Positions 8,419-19,435 of a stretch of 34,450 nt of DNA are shown piece after piece; within the stretch, counting starts at the first letter, position 1; every line of letters starts with the position of its first letter. A program made the translations under genes and the position numbers. The stretch is from an uncultured Sphingomonas sp. Its GTDB lineage: Bacteria; Pseudomonadota; Alphaproteobacteria; Sphingomonadales; Sphingomonadaceae. The stretch is from contig NZ_CADCVZ010000033.1 in NCBI RefSeq assembly GCF_902806265.1, forward strand, positions 1 to 34,450, read 5' to 3'. Under the pieces are notes generated by a model. It did not search any database, was not told the origin of the DNA, and saw nothing but the letters and a program-made list of their open reading frames with translations.

Positions 8419-11400
8419 ATGTCGCCCCGCCTGCAGCCGCTGAAGGCACTCCAGCCCGACCAGGCCCGGGCGGCCGACCCGGCTATCCATGCCGCTCTCT
8501 CGGCGAGCGCCGGCACCGGCAAGACCCAGGTGCTGACCGCACGGGTCATGCGCTTGCTGCTGGGCGGGGCGAAGCCGGAGACGATCCTCTGCCTGACCTT
8601 CACCAAGGCGGGCGCGGCCGAGATGGCCAACCGCATCGGCGATCGGCTCGCGCGGTGGGTGCGGCTGCCGGGTGCCGAGCTCCGCAAGGAGCTGTTCGCG
8701 TTGGGCGAGGACAATAGCTCGCCGATGCTGGAACGCGCCCGACGCCTGTTCGCGGAGGTGCTCGACGCGCCGGGTGGTTTGCGGATCCAGACCATCCACA
8801 GCTTCGCGCAAGCGTTGCTCGCGGCCTTTCCGGCGGAAGCGGGGATCACGCCAGGCTTCCGGCCGATCGAAGGGCGGGAAGAACAGCTGCTCGCCCGGCG
8901 CACGCTGGCGACGCTGATCGCCGAAGCGGAAGCGCGCGGGGATGAGCAGTTGATCGCCGACGTTCAGGCCTTGAGCCGGCGATTGGGCGAGCGCGATGCC
9001 GAGCGCTACCTGCTGAACTGCGCGCGCCACCCGGAGGCCATGACCGTGCTCGCCAGGCCGGATCAGATCGAGTCCGGGCTGCGGAGCCTCCTGGGCCTTC
9101 CCGAGGGCTCGATCGACGAACTGCTGGCGGCGCGCTGCCATGACGACAGTTTGGACTGCGCGTTGCTGGGCGCGATCGTCCAAGGCCACCGCGAGTGGAA
9201 CACCAAGACGGGGCACGGCTTCGCGGACGACCTCGAGGCCTGGCTCCAGCTTGCGCCGCACGAGCGGTGCCGGGCGCTGGACCGGCTCGCGCAGGTCGTG
9301 TTCACGCAAGGCGGCGAGCGGCGCAAGCTTCAGGCCGGGCTGCTCAAGGCCGCGCCGGACGCGCAGGACCATTGCGACCGCCTCGCGGAGGAAGTGGCCG
9401 AGCTGCTCAGCCTGCAGCGCAAGGCCGAGCTGGTCGCGGTCCAGGCGGCCGGGCTGCGGGCCGGGGCAACGTTTGCGGACGCCTACACCCGGGCCAAGCG
9501 CTCGACGGGGGTGGCGGACTTCGACGACCTCATCCGCTGGACCCGCACGCTGCTGGCGACGCCCGGTATGGGCGAGTGGGTCCGCTACAAGCTCGATCAG
9601 CGCACCGACCACTTGCTGGTCGACGAGGCGCAGGACACCAACGCCGACCAGTGGGCGATCGTCGAGGCGCTAACCGAGGAGTTCTTCAGCGGGGAAGGGG
9701 CGCGGGGGCACCACCGCACCCTGTTCACCGTGGGCGACTTCAAGCAGGCGATCTATGGTTTTCAGGGCACCGATCCGCGCGAGTTCGAGCGTGCGCGCGG
9801 CCGGATCCGCGAGCGGGTCGCGGCGCTGGAGGACGCTGCCCGGCACAACGAGGAGGTCGTCGTTCGGCCGTTCCGCGACCTGTCCATCGGGCAGAGCTTC
9901 CGCTCGTCGCAGGCGGTGCTGGACGTGGTCGATGCGGTGATCGCCGAAGTCGGGCCCGAGCAGATGGGGCTGCCCGACCGGCCGGAGCTCCACCGCGCGT
10001 TCGCTGCGGACCGCCCGGGTTCGGTCGAGCTGTGGCGGCCCCATGCACCGGAGAACGGCGAAGGGAGCGAGGACGAGGACGAGGAAGGCTGGCTGACGGA
10101 GCCGGTGCGGCGCTTCGCGGGAGAGCTGGCGCGCACGACCAAGGGCTGGCTGCGCGAGGCCCCGGTGCTCGCCTCCACCGGGCGGGCGCTGACAGCGGGT
10201 GACGTCCTGATCCTGGTCCGCAGCCGCGGCGAGCTGGCGTCCCTTCTGGTCGCCCGGCTGTTCGCGGAAGGCGTGCCGGTGGCCGGCATCGATCGATTGC
10301 ACCTGTCCTCGCCGCTCGCGGTCAAGGACCTGATGGCGGCCGTGGCCTTCGGCGCGCAACCCTTGGACGATCTCAACCTTGCCAACCTGCTGGTCTCGCC
10401 GCTGCTCGGCTGGGACCAGGACCAGCTCTACGATCTGGCGCATGGCCGGGTCGGATCGCTGTGGGCCGAGCTGCGGCAGCGAGCCGGGGAGGGCGGCCAT
10501 CTTGCCCAGGCACGCGACGTGCTCGGGGAGCTGCTGCGCATTGCGGACTTCACCACCCCTGCGCGCTACCTGGAGACGATCCTATCAGGACCGATGGGCG
10601 GCCGCCGCAAACTGCTGGAGCGGCTCGGCGCCGCCGCGCGCGACCCGATCGACGAATTGGTGGCAGCCGCCATCGAGTTCGAACGATCGGAGATCGCCTC
10701 GCTCGACCGGTTCCTCCACTGGTTCGGCAACGGCGAGGTGGAGATCAAGCGCGACCCTTCCGCGCCGGCCAACGCGGTGCGGGTCATGACCGTGCATGGC
10801 GCCAAGGGCCTGGAGGCGCCGGTCGTGATCCTGGCGGACGCCACGGTCGATCCCGCCAACCTCGGTGAGAAGAACAGCCCGATCGCCATGCCCTTCGGCG
10901 AAGCCGGCAGCGCTCCCGTGCTCCGTCCGCGCAAGGCCGAGATGGACGAGCCCTACGCGACGATCGTCGGGGAAGCGAAGACGCGCGACCTCGAGGAGCA
11001 TTGGCGGCTGCTCTACGTCGCGCTGACCCGAGCCAAGGAGCGGCTGGTGGTCGCCGGGGTGCTCCCTAGCCGCGGGATCAGGCCGGACAGTTGGCATGCC
11101 CGGGTGCAGGCCGCGATGGAAGGCCGCGGCGCCGCGTGGGACGGTGAAGTTCTGCGCTACATTGGCGGGGGCGCGCGCGGAGCTGCCCGCTTGGTCAAGG
11201 CGAAGGACCACCTGCCCTCACTGGAGCTGCCCGGGTGGCTGCTCCGCCCTGCTCCGGTTGAAGCCCGCCCGCCGCGGCCGCTGGCGCCCTCGCAGATCGC
11301 GGAGGACGCCGATGCCGCTCCGCCGCCCGGTCCCGAGCTGCGCGCAGCCGCTCGCCGCGGCGTGCTGCTCCATGCCTTGTTCGAGCGCCTGCCCGGCGTC

Positions 11401-11817
11401 GTCCCGGAGTTGCGGCACGACGCGGCACTGCATTGGCTGGAGCAGTCGGCCGGCGTGGGCCACGTGGGGACGCGGGAGGAACTGGCGCGCGCAGCCTGCT
11501 CGATCATCGGCGATGAGGCCTACGCTCCGTTGTTCGCGCCCGGTTCGTTGGCCGAAGCCCCCGTTGCGGCCACCCTTCCCGACGGGCGGGTGGTTGCGGG
11601 AACGGTGGACCGGCTGCTGGTGGATGCGGAGGAGGTGCGGGTCGTCGACTTCAAGACAGGGCGTCAGGTGCCCCGAAGCGTGGCGGAGGTCCCTCAGCAT
11701 CATCGGCGCCAGATGGACGCTTACGCCGAAGCGCTGGCCGTAATCTTCCCCGGTCGACCCATCCGCACGGCATTGCTTTATACAGCCGGCCCGCGGCTGA
11801 TCGACCTTACCGGTTGA
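8419..11817 (+). CDS. addA: Double-strand break repair helicase AddA
   Basis: 1132 residues, a UvrD/Rep-type SF1A helicase joined to a RecB-like nuclease. Motif I is S-A-G-T-G-K-T (residues 30-36). Motif Ia is T-F-T-K-A-G-A-A-E-M, and T-I-H-S-F-A follows. Motif II is L-V-D-E-A-Q-D-T near 401, motif III is G-D-F-K-Q-A-I-Y-G-F-Q, motif V is V-M-T-V-H-G-A-K-G-L-E and motif VI is Y-V-A-L-T-R-A-K-E-R. The nuclease domain near the C-terminus has G-T-V-D-R-L and V-V-D-F-K-T-G (near residue 1076), with Q-M-D-A-Y after it. AddA unwinds and cuts broken DNA ends together with AddB. The ATG at 8419 gives the family N-terminus directly before motif I. GGAAG at 8399-8403 is rather distant (15 bases), so ribosome binding is weak. 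The gene is separated from addB by a reverse-strand gene and probably has its own promoter in 8349-8418. Confidence 0.95.
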   Translation: MSPRLQPLKALQPDQARAADPAIHAALSASAGTGKTQVLTARVMRLLLGGAKPETILCLTFTKAGAAEMANRIGDRLARWVRLPGAELRKELFALGEDNSSPMLERARRLFAEVLDAPGGLRIQTIHSFAQALLAAFPAEAGITPGFRPIEGREEQLLARRTLATLIAEAEARGDEQLIADVQALSRRLGERDAERYLLNCARHPEAMTVLARPDQIESGLRSLLGLPEGSIDELLAARCHDDSLDCALLGAIVQGHREWNTKTGHGFADDLEAWLQLAPHERCRALDRLAQVVFTQGGERRKLQAGLLKAAPDAQDHCDRLAEEVAELLSLQRKAELVAVQAAGLRAGATFADAYTRAKRSTGVADFDDLIRWTRTLLATPGMGEWVRYKLDQRTDHLLVDEAQDTNADQWAIVEALTEEFFSGEGARGHHRTLFTVGDFKQAIYGFQGTDPREFERARGRIRERVAALEDAARHNEEVVVRPFRDLSIGQSFRSSQAVLDVVDAVIAEVGPEQMGLPDRPELHRAFAADRPGSVELWRPHAPENGEGSEDEDEEGWLTEPVRRFAGELARTTKGWLREAPVLASTGRALTAGDVLILVRSRGELASLLVARLFAEGVPVAGIDRLHLSSPLAVKDLMAAVAFGAQPLDDLNLANLLVSPLLGWDQDQLYDLAHGRVGSLWAELRQRAGEGGHLAQARDVLGELLRIADFTTPARYLETILSGPMGGRRKLLERLGAAARDPIDELVAAAIEFERSEIASLDRFLHWFGNGEVEIKRDPSAPANAVRVMTVHGAKGLEAPVVILADATVDPANLGEKNSPIAMPFGEAGSAPVLRPRKAEMDEPYATIVGEAKTRDLEEHWRLLYVALTRAKERLVVAGVLPSRGIRPDSWHARVQAAMEGRGAAWDGEVLRYIGGGARGAARLVKAKDHLPSLELPGWLLRPAPVEARPPRPLAPSQIAEDADAAPPPGPELRAAARRGVLLHALFERLPGVVPELRHDAALHWLEQSAGVGHVGTREELARAACSIIGDEAYAPLFAPGSLAEAPVAATLPDGRVVAGTVDRLLVDAEEVRVVDFKTGRQVPRSVAEVPQHHRRQMDAYAEALAVIFPGRPIRTALLYTAGPRLIDLTG

Positions 11818-11860
11818 GGCGGGCCGGCGCGCCCACCATATCGACCATGAACCTTGCTTC

Positions 11861-11865
11861 AGGAG
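11861..11865 (+). promoter_or_regulatory. Ribosome-binding site fixing the trxA start
   Basis: AGGAG, 8 bases before ATG 11874. It favours this ATG over the upstream in-frame ATG at 11847, which has no comparable site and would add nine residues not typical of thioredoxin. Confidence 0.75.
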
Positions 11866-11873
11866 TCCGCATA

Positions 11874-12194
11874 ATGCCGACCAAGACAGTCACCGACCAG
11901 AACTTCGCCACTGATGTATTGAACGCCGACAAGCCCGTGCTCGTCGACTTTTGGGCGGAATGGTGCGGTCCGTGCCGGATGATCGCGCCGGCATTGGAGG
12001 AGATCAGCGGGGCGCTGGGCGACAAGGTTACGGTGGCCAAGCTCAACATCGACGAGAACCCGGACACACCGGGCCGCTACGGCATCCGCGGCATCCCGGC
12101 GATGCTGCTGTTCAAGGGCGGCCAGCCGGTCGCGCAGAAGGTCGGCGCGGCGCCGCGCAGCCAGATTCAGCAATGGCTGGAAGGGCAGCTCTAG
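11874..12194 (+). CDS. trxA: Thioredoxin
   Basis: 106 residues, the standard length of thioredoxin 1. The active site is W-C-G-P-C at residues 30-34 within D-F-W-A-E-W-C-G-P-C, and the cis-proline lies in I-R-G-I-P-A-M-L-L-F. It is the cytoplasmic dithiol reductant for ribonucleotide reductase, methionine sulfoxide reductase and other targets, recharged by thioredoxin reductase. It follows addA by 56 bases, in the usual alphaproteobacterial order, and may be co-transcribed with it. Its TAG shares three bases with the stop of the convergent next gene in the palindrome CTAG. Confidence 0.96.
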   Translation: MPTKTVTDQNFATDVLNADKPVLVDFWAEWCGPCRMIAPALEEISGALGDKVTVAKLNIDENPDTPGRYGIRGIPAMLLFKGGQPVAQKVGAAPRSQIQQWLEGQL

Positions 12195-12631
12195 GACCCG
12201 TTCGGGGGCTCGCGCCCGGCGAGTCCCCGCGTGTTCGGCCTGAACCGCTCGAATGTCGGCAGCTCGTCCGCCGGAAACCACGGCAGGCGGCTCCCCCAGA
12301 AGATGTGAAAGCCTGGCTTCACCGCTGCGGGGTTGTCGAGCGTCGCGATGCTGAAGTCGACGGTTTCCGGCTGGTGGTCGACCCGCATGTAGAGCGGAGT
12401 TCCGCACTCTGCACAGAAAGCGCGATGGCCGAAGCTGCTGGATTGGACGGTGCCGATGCTTTCGGCACCCGCCGTAACTACCCAGTCGCCATCTTCGACA
12501 CTTGCGAACGCCATCGCCGGCGAGCCGCTGTTGCGCTGGCAGGTTCGGCAATGGCACCAGCCGGCATCGAACGGTTCGCCCGCTAGCCTGAACCGCACCC
12601 GGCCGCAAAGGCACCCGCCCGTTCGCGTCAT
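12191..12631 (-). CDS. GFA / CENP-V family zinc protein
   Basis: 146 residues with the seven-cysteine pattern of the glutathione-dependent formaldehyde-activating (GFA) family: G-G-C-L-C-G (Cys7, Cys9), C-H-C-R-T-C (Cys26, Cys28, Cys31) and F-C-A-E-C-G-T-P-L (Cys73, Cys76). These bind two zinc ions in the Mss4-like fold. Members are widely annotated as formaldehyde-activating enzymes, but most are uncharacterised and probably act on other glutathione adducts, so no substrate is assigned. The gene converges on trxA with a 3-base overlap and is divergent from secA. No strong ribosome-binding site precedes the ATG. Confidence 0.88.
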   Translation of the reverse strand: MTRTGGCLCGRVRFRLAGEPFDAGWCHCRTCQRNSGSPAMAFASVEDGDWVVTAGAESIGTVQSSSFGHRAFCAECGTPLYMRVDHQPETVDFSIATLDNPAAVKPGFHIFWGSRLPWFPADELPTFERFRPNTRGLAGREPPNGS

Positions 12632-12660
12632 GGGACGGCTTTAGCAGACCAGTCGCTTAA

Positions 12661-12689
12661 TTGACTAGAAAGGGCCCCACTCCTACATC
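12661..12689 (+). promoter_or_regulatory. Candidate promoter of secA
   Basis: TTGACT (12661-12666) and TACATC (12684-12689) are separated by 17 bases, a good -35 and a weak -10 element as is common in alphaproteobacteria. They lie 67 bases before the secA ATG in the only intergenic space upstream of it. Confidence 0.45.
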
Positions 12690-12755
12690 GCAACACATAC
12701 AAACGCTCGTGCGCGGGCGCCTTTTCACCTGTCCGCGCACCATCAAGGAATTCGC

Positions 12756-15491
<2,736 letters not shown>

Positions 15492-15495
15492 CCCT

Positions 15496-15511
15496 CCCGG
15501 CGGACGCCGGG
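15496..15511 (+). terminator. Hairpin just after secA
   Basis: CCCGGC (15496-15501), loop GGAC, GCCGGG (15506-15511): a perfect 6-bp GC stem four bases after the secA stop and 28 bases before the proposed putA start. No T-run follows, so it may stabilise the secA transcript end or affect putA translation rather than end transcription. Confidence 0.4.
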
Positions 15512-15538
15512 CCTCCGCATCCGATCGACCGGACCGCC

Positions 15539-18500
15539 GTGCGCGCCGACTATCGAGCGGAAGAGAATGGGTTGATCGAGCGGCGCTTGGCGGAGGCGCG
15601 GCTGCCCGCTGGCCAGCAGGCCGAAGCGCAGGCGATCGCCCGCACCCTGGTCGAAAGCGTCCGGGCGCAGCGGCCGGCGGGGCTGGACGCGTTCCTCCAT
15701 GCCTACGATCTCGGGTCGGAGGAAGGCGTGGCACTGATGTGCCTGGCCGAGGCGCTGCTCCGTATCCCCGACGCGCGCACGGCCGACGAGCTGATCCACG
15801 ACAAGCTGTCCGGTCCGGACTGGGCCGAGAAGCTCGGCGACAGCAGTTCGCCCTTCGTCAACGCCGCGACCTTCTCGCTGCTGCTGACCGGCAAGGTGCT
15901 GGACGGCGCACACGACCGTTCGGGCAATTGGAAGGCGGCGCTCGGCCGCGCGGTCGGGCGGCTGGGCGAACCGGTGATCCGCACCGCGGTCGGCCAGGCG
16001 ATGAAGATCCTGGGCGGCCAGTTCGTGTTCGGCCGCGACATCGACGAGGCGCTGAAGAACGCCGCGCCCGAGCGCAAGCGGGGCCTCAGCCACAGCTTCG
16101 ACATGCTCGGCGAGGCGGCGAAGACGATGGAAGATGCGGCGCGCTACGCGGAGGCGTACCGCTCGGCACTGAAACGGATCGCAGAAGAAGCCGAAGGCGG
16201 GGTGATCCGCTCGCCCGGCATTTCGGTAAAGCTGTCCGCGCTGCACCCGCGCTACGACGTGTTCCGCGCCGAGGAGGCCAAGGCGCACATCCTCCCGATC
16301 CTGCGCGAGCTCGCCGCCACGGCCAGCGCCGCGAACGTGCACCTCACCATCGATGCGGAGGAGTCCGACCGGCTCGAGCTGCAGATGGACCTGCTCGAAG
16401 CGCTGGTCGTCGACGACAGCCTGTTCAAGAACGGCTGGACCGGTTTCGGCATGGCGCTGCAGGCTTACGCCAAGCGCGCGGTGCCGGTCACCGACTGGGT
16501 GATCGACCTTGCCCGCGCGCACGGCCGCACCCTGATGATCCGGCTGGTCAAGGGCGCCTACTGGGACAGCGAGGTCAAGGTCAGCCAGGTCGGCGGCTAC
16601 GACGACTATCCGGTGTTCACCCGCAAGGTCGCGACCGACGTGTCCTATCTCGCCTGCGCCAAGAAACTGCTCGCCGCGAGCGACTGCATCCATGCCGCCT
16701 TCGCCACCCACAACGCGACCAGCATCGGCGCGATTAAAGCGATGGCGGGCCGCACGCCGTTCGAGTTCCAGCGGCTGCACGGTATGGGCGACGGCCTCTA
16801 CGAGGGGCTGAACCGGCTCGAGCGCGAGCTGGGCGAGCCGCAGACTCCGGTGCGCATCTACGCGCCGGTCGGCAGCCATAAGGAGCTGCTGGCCTATCTC
16901 GTTCGGCGCCTGCTGGAGAACGGCGCCAATTCGAGCTTCGTCAACCGCATTGCCGACGTGGAGGTCGGGCTCGACGAGCTGACCCGCGATCCGGTCGAGC
17001 AGCTCGAAGCGCTGGAGCCCAGGCGCAATCCCAAGATCCCACTGCCGCGGGATATCTTCGGCACCAACCGCCGCAATAGCGTGGGCGTCGATCTTACGGA
17101 CCCGAGCGTGCGCGAGCCGCTGCTGGCGCGGTTGCGGATGCTGGAAGGCCGCAGCTGGACCGCGGCGCCGAGCAACGGCGGTGCGGGGCAGCCGCAGGTC
17201 CTTCGCTCCCCGTACGACCGGCGCCTGCAGGTCGGGACGGTAGTCGAGGCTTCCCCGCAAGAGATCGATCGCATGGTTCGCGCCGGCCACGCGGCGCAGC
17301 AGAGGTGGGACGCACGCCGGGGCGAGGAGCGGGCGCGCCTGCTCGACCGCACAGCCGACCTGTTCGAGCAGAACCAGGAGCTATTCTTCTCCCTGTGCAT
17401 CCGCGAGGGCGGCAAGACGCTGCCCGACGCAATCCTGGAGGTGCGCGAAGCGGTCGACTTTCTGCGCTTCTACGCGACCGAAGCGCGCGCCAAATTTACT
17501 GCGCCCAAGAAGCTGCCGGGGCCGACCGGCGAGCACAACGAGTTGCGGCTGCACGGCCGCGGCTGCTGGACCTGCATCAGCCCGTGGAATTTCCCGCTGG
17601 CGATCTTCATCGGTCCGGTCGCGGCGGCGCTGGCGGCGGGCAGTACGGCCATCGCCAAGCCGGCCGAGCAGACGCCGCTGATCGGCGCCTTCGCTATCGC
17701 GCTGATGCACCAGGCAGGCGTGCCGCAGGACGTGGTCCAGCTCGCCCCCGGCGACGGCCGGGTCGGCGCGGCGCTGGTCGAGCATCCGCTGACCGCCGGC
17801 GTCGCTTTTACCGGCTCGACCGACGTGGCCCGCATCATCAATCGCACGATCGCCGACCGGCCGGGCAAGATCATCCCGCTGATCGCCGAAACGGGCGGGC
17901 AGAACGCGATGATCGTCGACAGCTCGGCCCTGCCCGAGCAGGTCACCCGCGACGTGGTCGCCTCCGCCTTCCAGAGCGCGGGCCAGCGTTGTTCGGCCCT
18001 GCGCGTGCTGTTCGTGCAGGAGGATGTCGCGGACGGCATGATCGCGATGATCGCCGGCGCGATGCGGACGCTGAAGATCGGTGACCCGCGTGATCTAGCG
18101 ACCGACCTCGGCCCGGTGATCGACGAGGATGCCAAGCGCTTGCTCGAGGAGCATGTGGGCGAGCTCGATCGGGCCGCCCGGCGGATCGAGGGGCTGGTGC
18201 TGCCGAACGAAACCGCACACGGCAGCTTCGTAGCGCCCGCGATGTACGAGATCGGCTCGATCGCGCAGCTCAACAAGGAGCATTTCGGCCCGATCCTGCA
18301 CGTGATCCGCTTCGCCGGAGATCAGCTCGACCGGGTGATCGCCGACATCAACGCGGTCGGCTACGGCCTGACCCTGGGCCTCCAGAGCCGCATTGATACC
18401 GTCCGCGACTATGTCGAGCAGCACGCACAGGTCGGCAACTTCTACGTCAACCGCAACCAGATTGGCGCGGTGGTGGAAAGCCAGCCGTTCGGCGGCGAGG

Positions 18501-18625
18501 GACTATCGGGGACGGGACCCAAGGCCGGCGGCCCGCACTACATCGACCGTTTTGCAACCGAGCGCGTGACGTGCATCGATACGACCGCTGCGGGTGGGAA
18601 TGCGACGCTGATGGCGGAGCTTTGA
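15539..18625 (+). CDS. putA: Bifunctional proline dehydrogenase / glutamate-semialdehyde dehydrogenase
   Basis: About 1028 residues oxidising proline to glutamate in two channelled steps. The proline dehydrogenase barrel (about residues 60-470) shows S-V-K-L-S-A-L-H-P-R and R-L-V-K-G-A-Y-W-D near 335, which bind FAD and substrate. The aldehyde dehydrogenase half shows I-S-P-W-N-F-P-L-A-I, A-K-P-A-E-Q-T-P, the general base Glu784 in A-E-T-G-G-Q-N-A and the catalytic Cys818 in G-Q-R-C-S-A. There is no N-terminal ribbon-helix-helix domain, so it should not be the self-repressing PutA form of enterics. The frame contains no ATG near the beginning; GTG 15539 is the first start after the secA stop, but it has no clear ribosome-binding site. 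GTGs at 15437 and 15443 inside secA are alternatives. The true N-terminus is uncertain by some 35 residues. Confidence 0.93.
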   Translation: MRADYRAEENGLIERRLAEARLPAGQQAEAQAIARTLVESVRAQRPAGLDAFLHAYDLGSEEGVALMCLAEALLRIPDARTADELIHDKLSGPDWAEKLGDSSSPFVNAATFSLLLTGKVLDGAHDRSGNWKAALGRAVGRLGEPVIRTAVGQAMKILGGQFVFGRDIDEALKNAAPERKRGLSHSFDMLGEAAKTMEDAARYAEAYRSALKRIAEEAEGGVIRSPGISVKLSALHPRYDVFRAEEAKAHILPILRELAATASAANVHLTIDAEESDRLELQMDLLEALVVDDSLFKNGWTGFGMALQAYAKRAVPVTDWVIDLARAHGRTLMIRLVKGAYWDSEVKVSQVGGYDDYPVFTRKVATDVSYLACAKKLLAASDCIHAAFATHNATSIGAIKAMAGRTPFEFQRLHGMGDGLYEGLNRLERELGEPQTPVRIYAPVGSHKELLAYLVRRLLENGANSSFVNRIADVEVGLDELTRDPVEQLEALEPRRNPKIPLPRDIFGTNRRNSVGVDLTDPSVREPLLARLRMLEGRSWTAAPSNGGAGQPQVLRSPYDRRLQVGTVVEASPQEIDRMVRAGHAAQQRWDARRGEERARLLDRTADLFEQNQELFFSLCIREGGKTLPDAILEVREAVDFLRFYATEARAKFTAPKKLPGPTGEHNELRLHGRGCWTCISPWNFPLAIFIGPVAAALAAGSTAIAKPAEQTPLIGAFAIALMHQAGVPQDVVQLAPGDGRVGAALVEHPLTAGVAFTGSTDVARIINRTIADRPGKIIPLIAETGGQNAMIVDSSALPEQVTRDVVASAFQSAGQRCSALRVLFVQEDVADGMIAMIAGAMRTLKIGDPRDLATDLGPVIDEDAKRLLEEHVGELDRAARRIEGLVLPNETAHGSFVAPAMYEIGSIAQLNKEHFGPILHVIRFAGDQLDRVIADINAVGYGLTLGLQSRIDTVRDYVEQHAQVGNFYVNRNQIGAVVESQPFGGEGLSGTGPKAGGPHYIDRFATERVTCIDTTAAGGNATLMAEL

Positions 18626-18685
18626 GCGTTTGAACGTCTGCTTGGGTGGGAAATTGACTCCAATCGCGTAGCTTATCGGCGTGAT

Positions 18686-19228
18686 TTGCGGTGTGGTTTG
18701 CTTCTGCTGACGCTGAGTGCCGCTTCTTGCGGATCAGCCCCGGTACAGCCAGCCAAGTCGTCGGCTGCGTCCTTGGTTGTCCGGGACTGCGGGATGCGCT
18801 TCGTCCTCGAGCACCTTCATCCGCGTCCAGGCTCTGCTCAATCGCGAGTGGAGAGCGGAGCCTTGATACCGGCTTGTGCACTTCCAACCGCGGCTGACAT
18901 CCGATCTGCTTGTAGGGAGCCGGAAGGGGTTCCGATCCCTGGATCGAGCGATCCGGATAATCCGGATGAGCCGGAATATGCCTTTCCGGACTACGTTGTG
19001 TACGGAGCCCGCTGTGCATACGAGACTAGTAGCCGGTCCGTGGCCGTCTGCAGCTTCGATCTTGAGGGGCGGCCCGGCGGCCGCGAGCGTATCACTGCGC
19101 AGTTCCAGCATCGTTTTCACGACCTGAGCAACGCGGTGGTGCATGATTATCTATCAACCGGTTGGGAGACGGACACGCTTTGCACAGCCGCCTCGCCAGT
19201 TATACCTAAAGGCTCGCATTTTCGCTAA
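18686..19228 (+). CDS. Putative lipoprotein of unknown function
   Basis: 180 codons from a TTG start. The N-terminus looks like a lipoprotein signal: Arg-Cys-Gly, then L-L-L-L-T-L-S and A-A-S-C (Cys15) followed by G-S-A-P, so the mature protein would be lipid-anchored facing the periplasm, although the lipobox is imperfect (Ala at -3). The mature part has several cysteines and a proline/aspartate-rich stretch (D-P-D-N-P-D-E-P-E-Y) and no domain I recognise. No ribosome-binding site or ATG is visible, and the frame has no other usable start nearby, so the start is doubtful. Base composition is less GC-biased than in neighbouring genes, which could mean recent acquisition or weak constraint. 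It lies 60 bases after putA. Confidence 0.55.
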   Translation: MRCGLLLLTLSAASCGSAPVQPAKSSAASLVVRDCGMRFVLEHLHPRPGSAQSRVESGALIPACALPTAADIRSACREPEGVPIPGSSDPDNPDEPEYAFPDYVVYGARCAYETSSRSVAVCSFDLEGRPGGRERITAQFQHRFHDLSNAVVHDYLSTGWETDTLCTAASPVIPKGSHFR

Positions 19229-19298
19229 GGATCGAAAGCAGACATCATCTATGCAGCCGTAATCGATGGCTGCGCGGAAGCTACAACGCTGAAGGAAA

Positions 19299-19373
19299 TG
19301 GCTCCCCGGGCCTGATTCGAACAGGCGACCATTCGATTAACAGTCGAACGCTCTACCGCTGAGCTACCGGGGA
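19299..19373 (-). tRNA. tRNA-Asn (anticodon GTT)
   Basis: 75 bases including an encoded CCA (19299-19301). Acceptor stem TCCCCGG/CCGGGGA, discriminator G, D-arm with AGCTCAGCGGTAGAGC, anticodon stem TTCGA/TCGAA with loop CTGTTAA (19337-19343, anticodon at 19339-19341), and T-arm GCCTG/CAGGC with loop TTCGAAT. All stems pair fully. It lies 62 bases downstream of the NAD kinase gene on the same strand. Confidence 0.97.
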
Positions 19374-19400
19374 GCAGTCCCGAGGGACGTGACGGGCGGG

Positions 19401-19429
19401 CCTATGGCGCAGGCGCTGCAGGATGGCAA
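19401..19429 (-). promoter_or_regulatory. Candidate promoter of tRNA-Asn
   Basis: On the reverse strand TTGCCA (19429-19424) is followed after 17 bases by CATAGG (19406-19401), about 27 bases before the tRNA 5' end. The -35 matches the consensus at five of six bases and the -10 is weak. Co-transcription with the NAD kinase gene is the alternative. Confidence 0.4.
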
Positions 19430-19435
19430 GTAGCT

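Noticed and set aside
18654-18682. Promoter before the lipoprotein gene starting with TTGACT at 18654
   Set aside because: No acceptable -10 hexamer occurs at 16-18 bases spacing.
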